A DNA stretch of 64,000 nucleotides from Dyadobacter sp. CY356. Its GTDB lineage: Bacteria > Bacteroidota > Bacteroidia > Cytophagales > Spirosomataceae. This document shows positions 9,688 to 19,343 of the stretch, in pieces. The first letter of the stretch is position 1, and every line of letters begins with the position of its first letter. The stretch lies in the NCBI RefSeq assembly GCF_021440195.1, contig NZ_JAJTSZ010000001.1, forward strand, positions 1,364,001 to 1,428,000. The letters run 5' to 3'. The notes under the pieces are model-generated. The model searched no databases and was not told where the DNA came from. It saw nothing but the letters and a program-made list of their open reading frames with translations. Position numbers and translations under genes: made by a program.

Positions 9688-10752
9688 TTGGAAAATAAAC
9701 CTTTCATATCACTTTATTGGAAATGCCAGCTTATAGGCTGGACAGTCTCTTCTTTATACTGGACTGTTCAGGGCTGGACTGGTGAGGGGTTCAGGTGGGA
9801 TTTGGCATGGATCCATCTGGCATCAGACGTGGTAATGTATATTCTTATCACCCATCTTTACCTCATTTTTGCATTGAAAAACCGCTGGCAGGATCTTTCG
9901 CTCAACCATCTGATAGGACGCATGTTGTTGGCAGTACCAGTTATGGGCATTCTCTTTACGATAGTTACGCTTACAAAGCTTTACTTTATCCGGATCCTTT
10001 TCCTGGCAAATATCTCACTGCGCTTTACCGAATTTTTCGAAGTGAACGTATTGAGCATTTTCATGGCGGGTATCCGGCTTATGGCAATATGGCTGCTGGC
10101 TTATCATTTATATCACTATGCAAAAAGGGAAATCCGGTTATCCATCGAAAACGCAAGACTTGAACTTGTTTTCAAGCAGGCGCAACTGGATAATCTTTCG
10201 GCGCAGCTTAATCCTCATTTTTTGTTTAATTCCCTCAATACGATCAAATCGCTCACTTACACCAATCCTGACTCTGCCGGCAGGGGCATTGATTTATTGA
10301 GCGAACTGCTCAGAAGCGGGCTTTACCGCGGAACATCAATGCTGATCAGTCTGCAGCAGGAAATGGAACTGGTGAAGGATTACCTCGAATTGGAGCAGCT
10401 CCGGATGCAGGATCGGCTGACTTATCAACTGGATGTCGATGCATCTCTTTCAGATCGCATGGTGCCGCGTCTGAGCATGCAGACCCTGGTTGAAAACGCT
10501 GTGAAACATGGGGTTGCACTCCTAAAGCAAGGAGGTGAAATCAATATCGCTGTACTGGAAAAAGAGGGCTTTTTATATCTGAGCGTCAACAATCCGGGTA
10601 GATTGCAGCTGGGTAACAGCAATAGCCCAAAAGGTGTTGGTCTTTACAATCTAAGTGAAAGGTTGGTCATCAGTTACCAGGGGGATGCTGCATTAAGCCT
10701 GGTTCAGGAAGGTGAACAGGTTTGTGCCCAAATCAAGATCCCAATCCAATGA
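9688..10752 (+). CDS. LytS-family sensor histidine kinase
   Basis: The 354-residue protein has four hydrophobic segments in its first 140 residues, a short coiled-coil linker, the His_kinase domain with the phospho-acceptor motif QLNPHFLFN (His near 177), and an ATPase domain with NAVKHG near residue 270 and a G-rich KGVGLYNLSERL loop. This is the LytS/YehU class. The start is TTG at 9688, in front of a family-like N-terminus (LYWKCQLIGW); no ATG or GTG is available. Its stop overlaps the start of the response regulator by four bases (ATGA), so the two are translationally coupled and form a two-component pair. Confidence 0.92.
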   Translation: MENKPFISLYWKCQLIGWTVSSLYWTVQGWTGEGFRWDLAWIHLASDVVMYILITHLYLIFALKNRWQDLSLNHLIGRMLLAVPVMGILFTIVTLTKLYFIRILFLANISLRFTEFFEVNVLSIFMAGIRLMAIWLLAYHLYHYAKREIRLSIENARLELVFKQAQLDNLSAQLNPHFLFNSLNTIKSLTYTNPDSAGRGIDLLSELLRSGLYRGTSMLISLQQEMELVKDYLELEQLRMQDRLTYQLDVDASLSDRMVPRLSMQTLVENAVKHGVALLKQGGEINIAVLEKEGFLYLSVNNPGRLQLGNSNSPKGVGLYNLSERLVISYQGDAALSLVQEGEQVCAQIKIPIQ

Positions 10753-11441
10753 AAAAGATTAAGGTAGTGATCATAGACGATGAGCAGGGCGCCAGAATGG
10801 AATTGCGAAGGATGCTGAAGGTATACGCCCAGGTAACGGTTCTGGGCGAGGCAGCCGACGCTGATCAGGCCGAGCTAATGATCAGATCTTTACGGCCCGA
10901 CCTTATTTTCCTTGACATCCAAATGCCCGGCCGCTCGGGCTTCGATCTGCTGGAAACGCTGGACCATTTGCCGCATGTGATCTTTGTTACCGCTTTTGAC
11001 CAATATGCAATCAGGGCTTTTGAGGTAAGTGCCATGGATTATCTGATGAAACCGGTGCGCGAAGAGCGCTTTGCAAAGGCGTTGAGCCAGGCCATAGATA
11101 GGATATGCGGGCGCGATGAACCTTCGGTGTTTGTCAAGGATAGAGGAAGGTACCATCTGATCAAATGGAAGGATATCCAGCTGATCGAATCGGTGGAAAA
11201 TTATGCCAGGCTCTGGTTTGGAAACAACCAGGTTCTGGTCAAAACTTCACTTAATAAGCTGGAGCAGAACCCGGATTGCAAGATGTTTTTCAGGGCATCA
11301 AGAGGGCAAATGTTCAATATGGATTTTATCAAATCTATATTGAAAGAAGATAATACGATGAGCGTGGAGCTTACCACAGGCGAAATGGTTCATATTTCTG
11401 AGCGGCAGGCGACCAAGTTCAGAAACCTGAAAAGACAATAA
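10749..11441 (+). CDS. LytTR-family response regulator
   Basis: The true start is the ATG at 10749, overlapping the kinase stop; the longer frame from 10722 runs inside the kinase gene. The 230-residue protein has a CheY-like receiver domain with acidic pocket (IDDE), phospho-acceptor Asp near residue 55 in FLDIQMPG, the conserved Thr/Lys pair (FVTAFD, LMKPV), then a LytTR DNA-binding domain (DIQLIESVENYARLWF and FRASRGQMFNMDFI). It receives phosphate from the adjoining kinase. The CocE-like hydrolase gene begins 11 bases after its stop and is a likely target or co-transcribed partner. Confidence 0.93.
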   Translation: MKKIKVVIIDDEQGARMELRRMLKVYAQVTVLGEAADADQAELMIRSLRPDLIFLDIQMPGRSGFDLLETLDHLPHVIFVTAFDQYAIRAFEVSAMDYLMKPVREERFAKALSQAIDRICGRDEPSVFVKDRGRYHLIKWKDIQLIESVENYARLWFGNNQVLVKTSLNKLEQNPDCKMFFRASRGQMFNMDFIKSILKEDNTMSVELTTGEMVHISERQATKFRNLKRQ

Positions 11442-11452
11442 AACAAAACTTA

Positions 11453-13204
11453 ATGATGAATAGGAAATCGATAAAATTCGGTGCGGCAATGCTATGCCTT
11501 TTAATCAGCCTTTCGGGCTTCGGCCAGCAAAAACCCGACTTACCAGATACGACAGGTTATCAGATCCAGGACAGTGTGATGATTAAAACCAATTATGGTA
11601 TCACGCTCTCAGCGGTGGTGGTTAGAAAAAAAGGGGTAAGGCATAAACTGCCTGCGGCACTTTTATATTTCATTTATTCTAATGCAAACAGGAGTCTGAC
11701 GGAAGCCAAATATGCAGCAGATCATGGCTATGTCGGTATTGTTGCAGATGCTCGGGGAAAGCGGCTGAGCCCTGATAAGCCCGAGCCTTATGAGCACGAG
11801 GTCAAAGATGTGCATGCTGTCATTGATTGGATTACTATGCAGCCATGGAGTGATGGCAGCGTTGGTATGTACGGAGGCAGTTATTCCGGTTTTGCACAGT
11901 GGGCTGCGGCCAAAAATCTGCACCCTGCCCTTAAAACGATTGTACCTTATGTGGCAGCGATACCTGGTCTGGGGCTTCCTATGGAGAACAATGTATTTCT
12001 TACGGCAAACTATCAGTGGGCGTTTTATGTGACCAATAACAAATACACGGATGAAGCCGTGAACAACGACAATGCCCGCTGGCGCAGGATGAGAAGCAAA
12101 TGGTGGGAGAGTGGCGCGGCTTACAACCGGATCGATAGTATCGACGGCACGGACAACCCCTGGCTTCAGAAGTGGCTGTCGCATCCGGACTACGACGATT
12201 ACTGGCAGTCGATGGTGCCTTATAAGAAGGATTTTAAAAACATTAATATACCGGTGCTTACTATCACAGGATATTATGATGACGGACAGGTTTCTGCCTT
12301 GGAGTATCTGCGCGAGCACTATAAATTCAATCCGGGCGCTGAGCATTACCTGATCATCGGGCCTTATGATCATTTCGGCGCCCAGCGTGGTGGTTCTGCC
12401 GATTTGAGAGGTTATAAAGTGGATTCGCTTGCTTTAATCAATACCAGGCAGATTACCTTTCAGTGGCTGGATTATGTCCTGAAAGGCGGAAAGAAACCGG
12501 AATTATTGAAGGATAAGATCAATTTTGAGATCATGGGCGCCAATACCTGGAAGCACGCCCGGTCCCTTGAAAAAATGCAGGGTAACGAAGTCAGGTTTTA
12601 CCTGGATAGCATTCCGGGCGGAGCTCTCGTACTCTCAGAAAAACGACCTTTGAAGCCAGATTTCGTTTATCAAAAAGTCGACCTGGGTGAAAGAAAATCT
12701 TACAATAATGATTACTATCCCGACCCGATCATCAAAAAACAAATCGACAGCAGTAACGGGCTTTTCTTTATGACCAGGCCCTTTGAGAAAGCAGTTTCGG
12801 TCAGCGGTGCTTTGCAGGGCCAGCTCAAAGCGGTCATCAATAAAAAAGACATGGACGTCGGGCTTGTACTCTACGAGATTACCCCGGACGGATCTTATTT
12901 TCAACTATCGTACTACCTGGGTAGGGCAAGTTATGCGAAGGATATGAGTAAGAGAAAACTGCTTATGCCGGGTAAACTCGAAACGATCCCATTTTACCGG
13001 TCAAGGCTGTTCAGTAAGCAATTACAAAAGGGTAGCAAATTGCTTTTAGTGCTTAATATTGATAAAAACCCTTTTGCCCAGATCAATTATGGCACGGGCA
13101 AAGACGTAAGCTTTGAAACGGTAAAGGATGCAGGTGACCCGCTGGAAATCAGGTGGTCGACCCACAGCTATATTAAGCTGGGTTTTTCTGATACTGATTT
13201 TTAA
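11453..13204 (+). CDS. CocE/NonD family hydrolase (X-Pro dipeptidyl-peptidase-like)
   Basis: The 583-residue protein has a signal peptide (hydrophobic stretch to GFGQQ near residue 25) and is exported. The alpha/beta-hydrolase part carries the nucleophile elbow GGSYSGFAQ around residue 142, a downstream Asp region (ITGYYDDGQ) and a histidine in GPYDHFGAQRGG near residue 305. The C-terminal third is the jelly-roll domain found in cocaine esterase, glutaryl-7-ACA acylase and X-Pro dipeptidyl peptidases (FMTRPFEKAVSVSGALQGQL). It hydrolyses an ester or amide bond in the periplasm; substrate unknown. It follows the LytTR regulator in the same direction at 11 bases, so the three genes probably form an operon. 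Confidence 0.9.
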   Translation: MMNRKSIKFGAAMLCLLISLSGFGQQKPDLPDTTGYQIQDSVMIKTNYGITLSAVVVRKKGVRHKLPAALLYFIYSNANRSLTEAKYAADHGYVGIVADARGKRLSPDKPEPYEHEVKDVHAVIDWITMQPWSDGSVGMYGGSYSGFAQWAAAKNLHPALKTIVPYVAAIPGLGLPMENNVFLTANYQWAFYVTNNKYTDEAVNNDNARWRRMRSKWWESGAAYNRIDSIDGTDNPWLQKWLSHPDYDDYWQSMVPYKKDFKNINIPVLTITGYYDDGQVSALEYLREHYKFNPGAEHYLIIGPYDHFGAQRGGSADLRGYKVDSLALINTRQITFQWLDYVLKGGKKPELLKDKINFEIMGANTWKHARSLEKMQGNEVRFYLDSIPGGALVLSEKRPLKPDFVYQKVDLGERKSYNNDYYPDPIIKKQIDSSNGLFFMTRPFEKAVSVSGALQGQLKAVINKKDMDVGLVLYEITPDGSYFQLSYYLGRASYAKDMSKRKLLMPGKLETIPFYRSRLFSKQLQKGSKLLLVLNIDKNPFAQINYGTGKDVSFETVKDAGDPLEIRWSTHSYIKLGFSDTDF

Positions 13205-13951
13205 CATGGGATAAATACTTCAATGGTGTCACGATCGAAGTGCATTTGGTTGTTCAATCTGAACCTAAATAAGTGACAGGCTACTTTTCTAATTCCAAGG
13301 CGGGGCTTTCTCTTTACTATTAGCTGGGTCAGCAAGCAGTAATGGCCCAAAGGACACTCCAGTCATTAACGTCGATTAGCTTCCTTGCCGGTCGGAATAA
13401 CAAAATACCACCGGCAAGGGTAAGCTATTGCATAAAGATCATGTATTGTGAATTGACTTTTCTTATTCCGACCTTAGACTTTTAACCGGATCCGTTAACA
13501 CCTCTTTGAAGGCTTTGTAAATAACAGTTAGCAAGGATCCATAAATAACATGTGCGGATGAAAGTTTTCGCGGGCAACTGACCGATATATAATTGACGCT
13601 TTTCATTGCCGCTGATTAAGGTTACCGCCTGAGTTTTTTGAGTTTGCTTTGTTCAGGCGCATGATGATGTGCCCGAGAATCCTGTAATTTTGCTGTTGAT
13701 GTCAGTTTTGATGTTTATTCATGGGTCGGCAGCAGACAGGAAGATAAAACAGCCTAATTGCGGGTTTCCACCGCAATGATAGGGGTTCGGATCAAAGGGG
13801 TTGAGCAGTCTTTTCAACCCCACCGGAGAAATTAATCTGTTATGGTTAATAATTCTGATAAGGCTCAAGCGCGGATCGTCACGGAATATCGTCAACTGAA
13901 AACGCTGTTCGATGCCGGGCAATGAAGTTATTCCGTTGCGGCAAAAGAGCC
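13205..13951. other. Gene-poor region between two hydrolase genes
   Basis: There is no convincing gene. A minus-strand frame at 13719-13922 lacks domain-like features. On the plus strand a short frame (13842-13925) reads MVNNSDKAQARIVTEYRQLK and then a stop; it looks like the remains of a helical protein. The plus-strand frames around it are broken by stops. Confidence 0.4.
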
Positions 13952-15499
13952 CTATTTACCACCCACTGATTTTAATAGCTGGTTTAGGATTCTTTTCCCA
14001 TCGTAGTTACCCGGGTTCAATGCTATTGACTTTTTATACATCAGAATAGCATCCTTGGTTTTGCCACTGTCTTTTAGCAATTGCCCGTAGCTGTCGTAAG
14101 TATTATAGCTAGCTGGGAAGACAAATGTCGCCAGTTTGAATACTTCGAGTGCCATTTCCCTGTGACCAGCCATGGAAGACATATAAAAAAGATTGTAACC
14201 AAGATCGTTCATTTCCCCTTCGTTTAAATAATAGGCCACCGTATCGGCCTTACAGGCATTGAAGACAGCAGCAGCGTGATCTGCGCCTTCCTTCACCAGT
14301 GACGTGCCGTAGAGCGTTACCAAAGAACGACTGGTTCTGAATCTCATTGGTGGCTTGCTATTCAGCAGTGATAACGCAGAGGTAATAAATCGGCCGAATT
14401 CACTGCCTGCGGTATTATCAAATCCCACGATGGTTTGGTTTTTTGTCAGATTGTGCAAGTAGAAGGTGGCCAGCCCAAATTTAAAGCCGCCATGTCCGAC
14501 AGATTTGCCGAAACGGTCCTGCTCGAAAATTTCCCAGCCAAGACCGTATGACATCTTTCCTTCACCGTCCATGGTGTCCATTCTGGGCTCATAATGTCGG
14601 CTCCCATCATTTAGTTTAACGGGTGTCATAGCTTCGGCCATTGAGTTTGCATTCAGCAGTTTTCCTTTAAAATAAGCCTGGTCAAAACTTAGCACATCAG
14701 CCGTTGTACTTATTACATTCCCCTGGCCAAGGGTGCCACTGTTATTGTAGGTAAGGTATCTGAACCGAGCGATCGAATCAACCGCTATAAAAGTGGAATC
14801 ATATCCCGGGTGCGGTTTCATTTGTGGTTGGGCAATCAAACTGTCCTCTTTTGGATTGGAATGCATGTTGGCCAGGTAAGTGCTCTTCATTCCTGCTGGC
14901 CTGAAAATATATTTAAAAAGGTAAGACTCAAAAGTAATGCCTGCCGCCTTCTCAACCAACAGGGCAAGAATATTGTATTCTGTATTACAATAACGGAACT
15001 GATCGCCGGGTTTAAAATACAGTCCCTGTTTCCAACTGCGAAGCTCTGGGAATACATTGCTGTTTGTAATAATGGTATCAGGGTAACTTTTTACAAGGTC
15101 CTCAAAGAGTTCGAGGTCAGGAAGGCCTGAGGTATGCGTCAATAAATGACGGATTTTGATATCAGTGAAGGGGAAATCGGGGAAATGTTTGGCTACCGCG
15201 TCGTCAAGACTGAATCTGCCTTTATCCCTTAGTTGTAAAACAGCCGTTGCTGTAATTACTTTTGATATTGAAGCAAGATTAAAATGTGAGGCCGGTGTAT
15301 TGATTCGCTGAGTGTGGAAATCTGCATGACCTGAAGAGAAGTTTATGACCGGCCTTCCGCCCACAGCCACTAAAATATTGCCGTTATGCTGTCTGAGCTT
15401 ACCTAGTTGCTGAAAATATTCATGGATTGAGCTGGGCTGAGCCATCATAAATACAGGGTGTAGCCAAAACAGGCATAAAAAAGAAAAACGTAATTTCAT
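13952..15499 (-). CDS. Exported serine hydrolase, beta-lactamase/penicillin-binding fold, with C-terminal TPR
   Basis: The 515-residue protein has a signal peptide (cleaved near MMAQ, residue 21) and the class C beta-lactamase/DD-peptidase motifs: SISK at residues 77-80 (Ser77 nucleophile, Lys80 base), YCNTEYN as the YxN motif, and HGGFKFG as the third (HxG) motif. The last 100 residues look like tetratricopeptide repeats (SYNTYDSYGQLLKDSGKTKD), a common arrangement in Bacteroidota. It probably hydrolyses a peptide, ester or lactam bond in the periplasm. It is divergent from the LytS gene at 15639, with 139 bases between them, so both may share regulation. Confidence 0.9.
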   Translation of the reverse strand: MKLRFSFLCLFWLHPVFMMAQPSSIHEYFQQLGKLRQHNGNILVAVGGRPVINFSSGHADFHTQRINTPASHFNLASISKVITATAVLQLRDKGRFSLDDAVAKHFPDFPFTDIKIRHLLTHTSGLPDLELFEDLVKSYPDTIITNSNVFPELRSWKQGLYFKPGDQFRYCNTEYNILALLVEKAAGITFESYLFKYIFRPAGMKSTYLANMHSNPKEDSLIAQPQMKPHPGYDSTFIAVDSIARFRYLTYNNSGTLGQGNVISTTADVLSFDQAYFKGKLLNANSMAEAMTPVKLNDGSRHYEPRMDTMDGEGKMSYGLGWEIFEQDRFGKSVGHGGFKFGLATFYLHNLTKNQTIVGFDNTAGSEFGRFITSALSLLNSKPPMRFRTSRSLVTLYGTSLVKEGADHAAAVFNACKADTVAYYLNEGEMNDLGYNLFYMSSMAGHREMALEVFKLATFVFPASYNTYDSYGQLLKDSGKTKDAILMYKKSIALNPGNYDGKRILNQLLKSVGGK

Positions 15500-15638
15500 G
15501 ATCGTTGGTTTTAAATTTCAGCCAAGGTAAGTCGTGCAAATAATAAAAGTAGCCGAACTCGCTGAACGGCCAGAACACCTCGACAAACAGGCATGTGTTC
15601 ATAGCTCGAGCAGGCAAAAATTGTGATAACTTTGTTTT

Positions 15639-16646
15639 ATGAAAAAAAGAGTCGCTTTATTCTCTTTTACATTTTTGGTTTTTTATAGTCTTGCAATTGT
15701 TGTCCGCCAATTACCCGGAATGGTACGCGGTAGGATTTCGTTTGCAGAGGGCAGCCATAGTGGGGCCGAGTGGATGCAGGTTACAGGCGATGTTCTGATC
15801 TATTATCTGCTGGCGCTGGGTGTTTACTTGTTGTTATGCAGGTGTCACCCGCGCAGACAATACTTCTCTCTGTTTACAGCTTTACTAATTATTTGCATGG
15901 CATCATTTATTTGCGCTTTGTTGTGGACAAGGATTTTCCAGGATGTGCGGATGAGCCGATATTTTCAAATGGTTATTTTTCCAATCAGTGCACAGGCATT
16001 ATTCGCAACCGTATTTTATCTTGTCCGTTACACCCACTACAAAGACTTGCAGCAGGTTGAGCTCCAGTTGCAGAACCGACAGACTGAACTCTCGCTGCTG
16101 CGCTCACAAATCAATCCGCATTTTCTTTTCAATCATCTCAATAACATTTATTCGCTTGTCTACGAGCAAAATGAACTTGCCTTATCAGCCATATCGGGAT
16201 TGTCTGATTTGTTGCGATACATGTTGTACCAGGGCAGCGAAATGGTCCTGCTGACGACCGAGATTAGCTACCTTGAAAAATACATTGCTTTACAGCAGCT
16301 CCGTTTTGAGTACCCGACCTTAATCGAGATAACGCAAGACTGTAAGGATGAAACAGCTCAGATTCCTGTGTTTCTGTTGATCCCTTTTGTTGAAAACGCC
16401 TTTAAACACGGGCGGGAAAGCTACAAAGAAAGCTGGCTGAAAATTCACATATCCGCTGATAATGGCCAGTTCAATTTCAGCTGTACAAATTTTATGGGTA
16501 GCAATAGAAAAGATACAACCGGAGGTATTGGCTTAAGCAACGTCAAACAGCGGCTGAACCTGCTTTATGCTGGCCTTCACTTTTTGGAAATCACAGATGT
16601 TGATAATCTTTTTGTTGTTAAACTGCGGATAAAGTATGGAAATTAA
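15639..16646 (+). CDS. LytS-family sensor histidine kinase
   Basis: The 335-residue protein has four membrane segments in the first 130 residues, then the His_kinase domain with QINPHFLFNHLNNI (His near residue 160) and the ATP-binding domain (PFVENAFKHG near residue 250, GGIGLSNVKQRL). It is the sensor of the second LytS/LytTR pair in the window. The gene overlaps the regulator gene by 11 bases. It is divergent from the serine hydrolase at 13952, which is the most obvious candidate target. Confidence 0.92.
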   Translation: MKKRVALFSFTFLVFYSLAIVVRQLPGMVRGRISFAEGSHSGAEWMQVTGDVLIYYLLALGVYLLLCRCHPRRQYFSLFTALLIICMASFICALLWTRIFQDVRMSRYFQMVIFPISAQALFATVFYLVRYTHYKDLQQVELQLQNRQTELSLLRSQINPHFLFNHLNNIYSLVYEQNELALSAISGLSDLLRYMLYQGSEMVLLTTEISYLEKYIALQQLRFEYPTLIEITQDCKDETAQIPVFLLIPFVENAFKHGRESYKESWLKIHISADNGQFNFSCTNFMGSNRKDTTGGIGLSNVKQRLNLLYAGLHFLEITDVDNLFVVKLRIKYGN

Positions 16647-17331
16647 CAGATTGATCCGGTGTATTGTAGTCGATGATGAGCATCCGGCGGTTCGGTTACT
16701 ATCGGTCTACATCAAAAAAACGCCAGGGCTTGAGCTTGTACTCCAGACAACGAGTGCGTCCCAGGCGATGGAGGCCATTAAGGGAGGGGCTGCGGACCTT
16801 GTCTTGTTAGATATACTGATGCCGCAGATGACAGGCATTGAAATAATGCAATCTTTAAAGAATAATCAAACCAAAGTAATACTCACAACAGCCTACCCTG
16901 AATATGCACTCGATGGATACCAGTATGATGTGATCGATTATCTTTTAAAGCCAATAACTTTCGAACGCTTTCTTGTAGGAATAGCCAAGGCAAGGCAACG
17001 CATTGGTCCCTGGCAGCAGTGCGCGGGACATGTACTGCTGAAAACGGAATACAAAATTCAGAAGACTGATTTTTCCACCATTCTTTATATTGAAGGACTT
17101 GGGGACTACCTGATTTTCTATCTGAAAACAGGTAAGCTGTTAACACTGGAAAGAATGAAAAATATGGAGCAAATCTTGCCTGACGAATGCTTTGTACGAA
17201 TCCATAAGTCTTACATAGTTAACATCAGTAAGATTGATTATTTTGAAAAGGGAAAAATTGTAATTGCAGGTCAGTACCTGCCGGTAGGAGAAACGTTCAA
17301 AAATGTGGTAAAATTAAAACTTGGGTGGTAA
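16636..17331 (+). CDS. LytTR-family response regulator
   Basis: The 231-residue protein has a receiver domain (VVDDEHPA; phospho-acceptor Asp near residue 59 in LLDILMPQ; LTTAYPEYA; LLKPI) and a C-terminal LytTR DNA-binding domain (FSTILYIEGLGDYLIFYL and CFVRIHKSYIVNISKI). It overlaps the preceding kinase gene by 11 bases, indicating translational coupling. It marks the end of the intact block; what follows for 1.4 kb is decayed sequence. Confidence 0.93.
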   Translation: MEINRLIRCIVVDDEHPAVRLLSVYIKKTPGLELVLQTTSASQAMEAIKGGAADLVLLDILMPQMTGIEIMQSLKNNQTKVILTTAYPEYALDGYQYDVIDYLLKPITFERFLVGIAKARQRIGPWQQCAGHVLLKTEYKIQKTDFSTILYIEGLGDYLIFYLKTGKLLTLERMKNMEQILPDECFVRIHKSYIVNISKIDYFEKGKIVIAGQYLPVGETFKNVVKLKLGW

Positions 17332-17341
17332 TATGACGATA

Positions 17342-17840
17342 CTCCCAGTAATCTGTATCAGGCCCATCAAATAACCCCATCTAACTTCGAAGCCCCAATT
17401 TCCTGCACCGTAGGTATTAATCGTGCAGGCTTACGGACGTTCGAAAACGGCAAGCAATTAATTAGCGTTGAGCTTGATCGCGTTGGTAAACAGTTCAATA
17501 TAAGAATATTCTCATTGCATCCTGGCTCAATACACGGCACCGAACTTGGGACAGAAGCCTCTTTGGAACTTTTCAGCAAATAGGTTTTCTGGATTCAGAA
17601 GGTAATCTTCTTCCGCAGCTACGACATCTTTAAAAACAACTCCCCAGTGAGCGGTTATAACGGTTTGGTGCGCTTGCAGCACTATGCTTGACAATACGGT
17701 GGTGTTTATTGTGAAGATGCGGATGTGGCTTAGCAAAGCGTGGAAAACGGTAGAGGGCGGCTCGGCGTAAAACCCTATCCACTTGACCAGATTAATGCCC
17801 GGAACCTATGGAAGTGGAGTGAGCAAATAACAGGCATTAC
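17342..17840 (+). pseudogene. Short-chain dehydrogenase remnant (C-terminal part)
   Basis: Plus-strand frames give recognisable pieces of the second half of an SDR oxidoreductase: a helix with INRAGLRTFENGKQLISVEL, the segment FNIRIFSLHPGSIHGTELG (the proline-glycine turn after the catalytic Tyr-Lys helix), and later GGVYCEDADVA followed by KPYPLDQINARNLWKWSEQI, which matches the ending of protochlorophyllide-reductase-like SDRs. They are separated by stops and frame changes, and the N-terminal cofactor-binding half is absent. The gene is dead. Confidence 0.75.
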
Positions 17841-17900
17841 ATTGCGCTCTGTTAACACAGTTTAGCAGCGGTAAATCGCATAAATATCTTTGAAAGAAAA

Positions 17901-18342
17901 TATGGCATTACAAAGTTCCAAGGAAAAGTTACCCTGATCACTGGTGGCAGAGGGATCCTTTACGCAATAGTCAAAGAACTGACAGAAAAAGGGGCCAGAG
18001 TCATTATCACCGGTGGAAGAACAGATGCAGTCGAAACGGCGGCACTGGAGTTGGATGCAACCGGTTTCGGGGCTGATCAGTCCAATAAAGCAGATTTTGA
18101 AAAACCAGTGGTGGAAGTGACCGGGCGATTTGGCAAAATTGATATTTATGCTGATCCACGCAGGAATTTAAAGGATTTCGTCCATAGATTTGACATCAGA
18201 AAGTTTGTTTGACGAGATGATCAATGTCAATTTTAAAGGTGCCTATTTTATACTGAGCAAATTCATCCCGTTTTTAAAGGAAAATGCATTGGTCGTTTTA
18301 CTATCTTATATTTCTCGTACTAATCAGGCTTTGGAGGATTAG
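17901..18342 (+). pseudogene. Short-chain dehydrogenase remnant (N-terminal part)
   Basis: The frame reads FQGKVTLITGG near the start (the glycine-rich NAD(P) motif, degraded at its third Gly), then ARVIITGGRTDAVETAALEL and VTGRFGKIDIYADP (where NNAG would be expected), loses frame near 18165, and resumes as SLFDEMINVNFKGAYFILSK up to a TAG at 18342. The catalytic Tyr-x-x-x-Lys half is missing. There is no proper start: the ATG at 17902 is out of frame. It is a second decayed SDR gene next to the first, in the complementary half. Confidence 0.8.
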
Positions 18343-18787
18343 TAATGGCTATATAAATATTAATAGCCTTAATTCATGTTGGTTGTTAGAAAAAAAATAC
18401 GCCCTGCCATAAATGCGGATTGCCATGTATATACAGGTTTAGCATTGTTTCATCAATTAGTGACTCAACCTTTTCTTTATTTCTGTGCAATTCACATTTT
18501 AATTGCATAGAAAGGCTGGGTCTTTCAACGCAAGTGCAGTATGAGCAGCTAAAAGAAGGTCTTATCTAAATGTTTTTTAAAAACGTGGGAGATCGCTGCG
18601 ATGTGATAAAAGGAAAAGAAATCGGCTGAAGAGATAGCCGAGATCATTGCTATAGGAGGATTGGGTGTTAACCTTTGTATTTTGGGGTAAAAAAAGAATT
18701 ATGGAATTAAAAGTGATTTGTAAATAGATATATTAAATTGTATTTCAAGTTTATAACGATTTAAGATTGTGATTATTTAGACCGCAA
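18343..18787. other. Intergenic region with no supported gene
   Basis: Short plus-strand pieces, for example KSAEEIAEIIAIGGLGVN near 18620-18690, look vaguely protein-like but are not continuous. AT-rich sequence precedes the gene at 18788. Confidence 0.4.
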
Positions 18788-19343
18788 TTGTCAATGACAC
18801 GACTCATCAGGACTCTTGAGCAGCAAAAAGAAGAATTTAAAAGAGCAAAGCTATTGGCCACACCAATTGCCGGATTAATAGCGTGGTTTATAGTTGGTCT
18901 GGGAGGAATTTTTTTATCCAATATAGGCAAAGTTTGGGTATTATTCGTTGCAACAGGAAGTATTGTTTATCTGGGAATGCTTGTATCAAAATTTACGGGA
19001 GAGAACTTCCTCGATCAAACCAAGCCTAAAAACACTTTTGACAAACTGTTCCTACTTACCGCAGGTCAGGCTATTTTAGTTTATTCAATGCCATTCCATT
19101 TTTTTAGCTGATTATTCTTCATTGCCACTTAGCGTAGGAATTTTATCAGGGTTGATGTGGTTACCTCTCACTTGGATAATTGATCATTGGGTTGGTGTTT
19201 TCCATGCCGTTGTAAGAACCATTATTGTGCTCATCCTTTGGTATTTATTGCCACAACATCGATTTGTTGCGATACCTTTTGCAATTGTTATCCTATATAT
19301 TGTGACAATCCTAATCTTAGTAAATAGAAAGGTTAAATACTAA
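18788..19343 (+). pseudogene. DUF7010-like membrane protein, split by a frameshift
   Basis: Two adjacent plus-strand frames belong to one protein of about 185 residues. The first (18788-19111) encodes a charged N-terminus (RTLEQQKEEFKRAKLL) and two to three hydrophobic segments; the second (19122-19343) encodes three more. A single-base shift near the T-run at 19102-19108 joins them smoothly as MPFIFLADYSSLPLSVGIL. The whole resembles small integral membrane proteins of the DUF7010 group, function unknown. The indel sits in a seven-T run, so either a recent mutation or a sequencing error could explain it. Confidence 0.6.
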
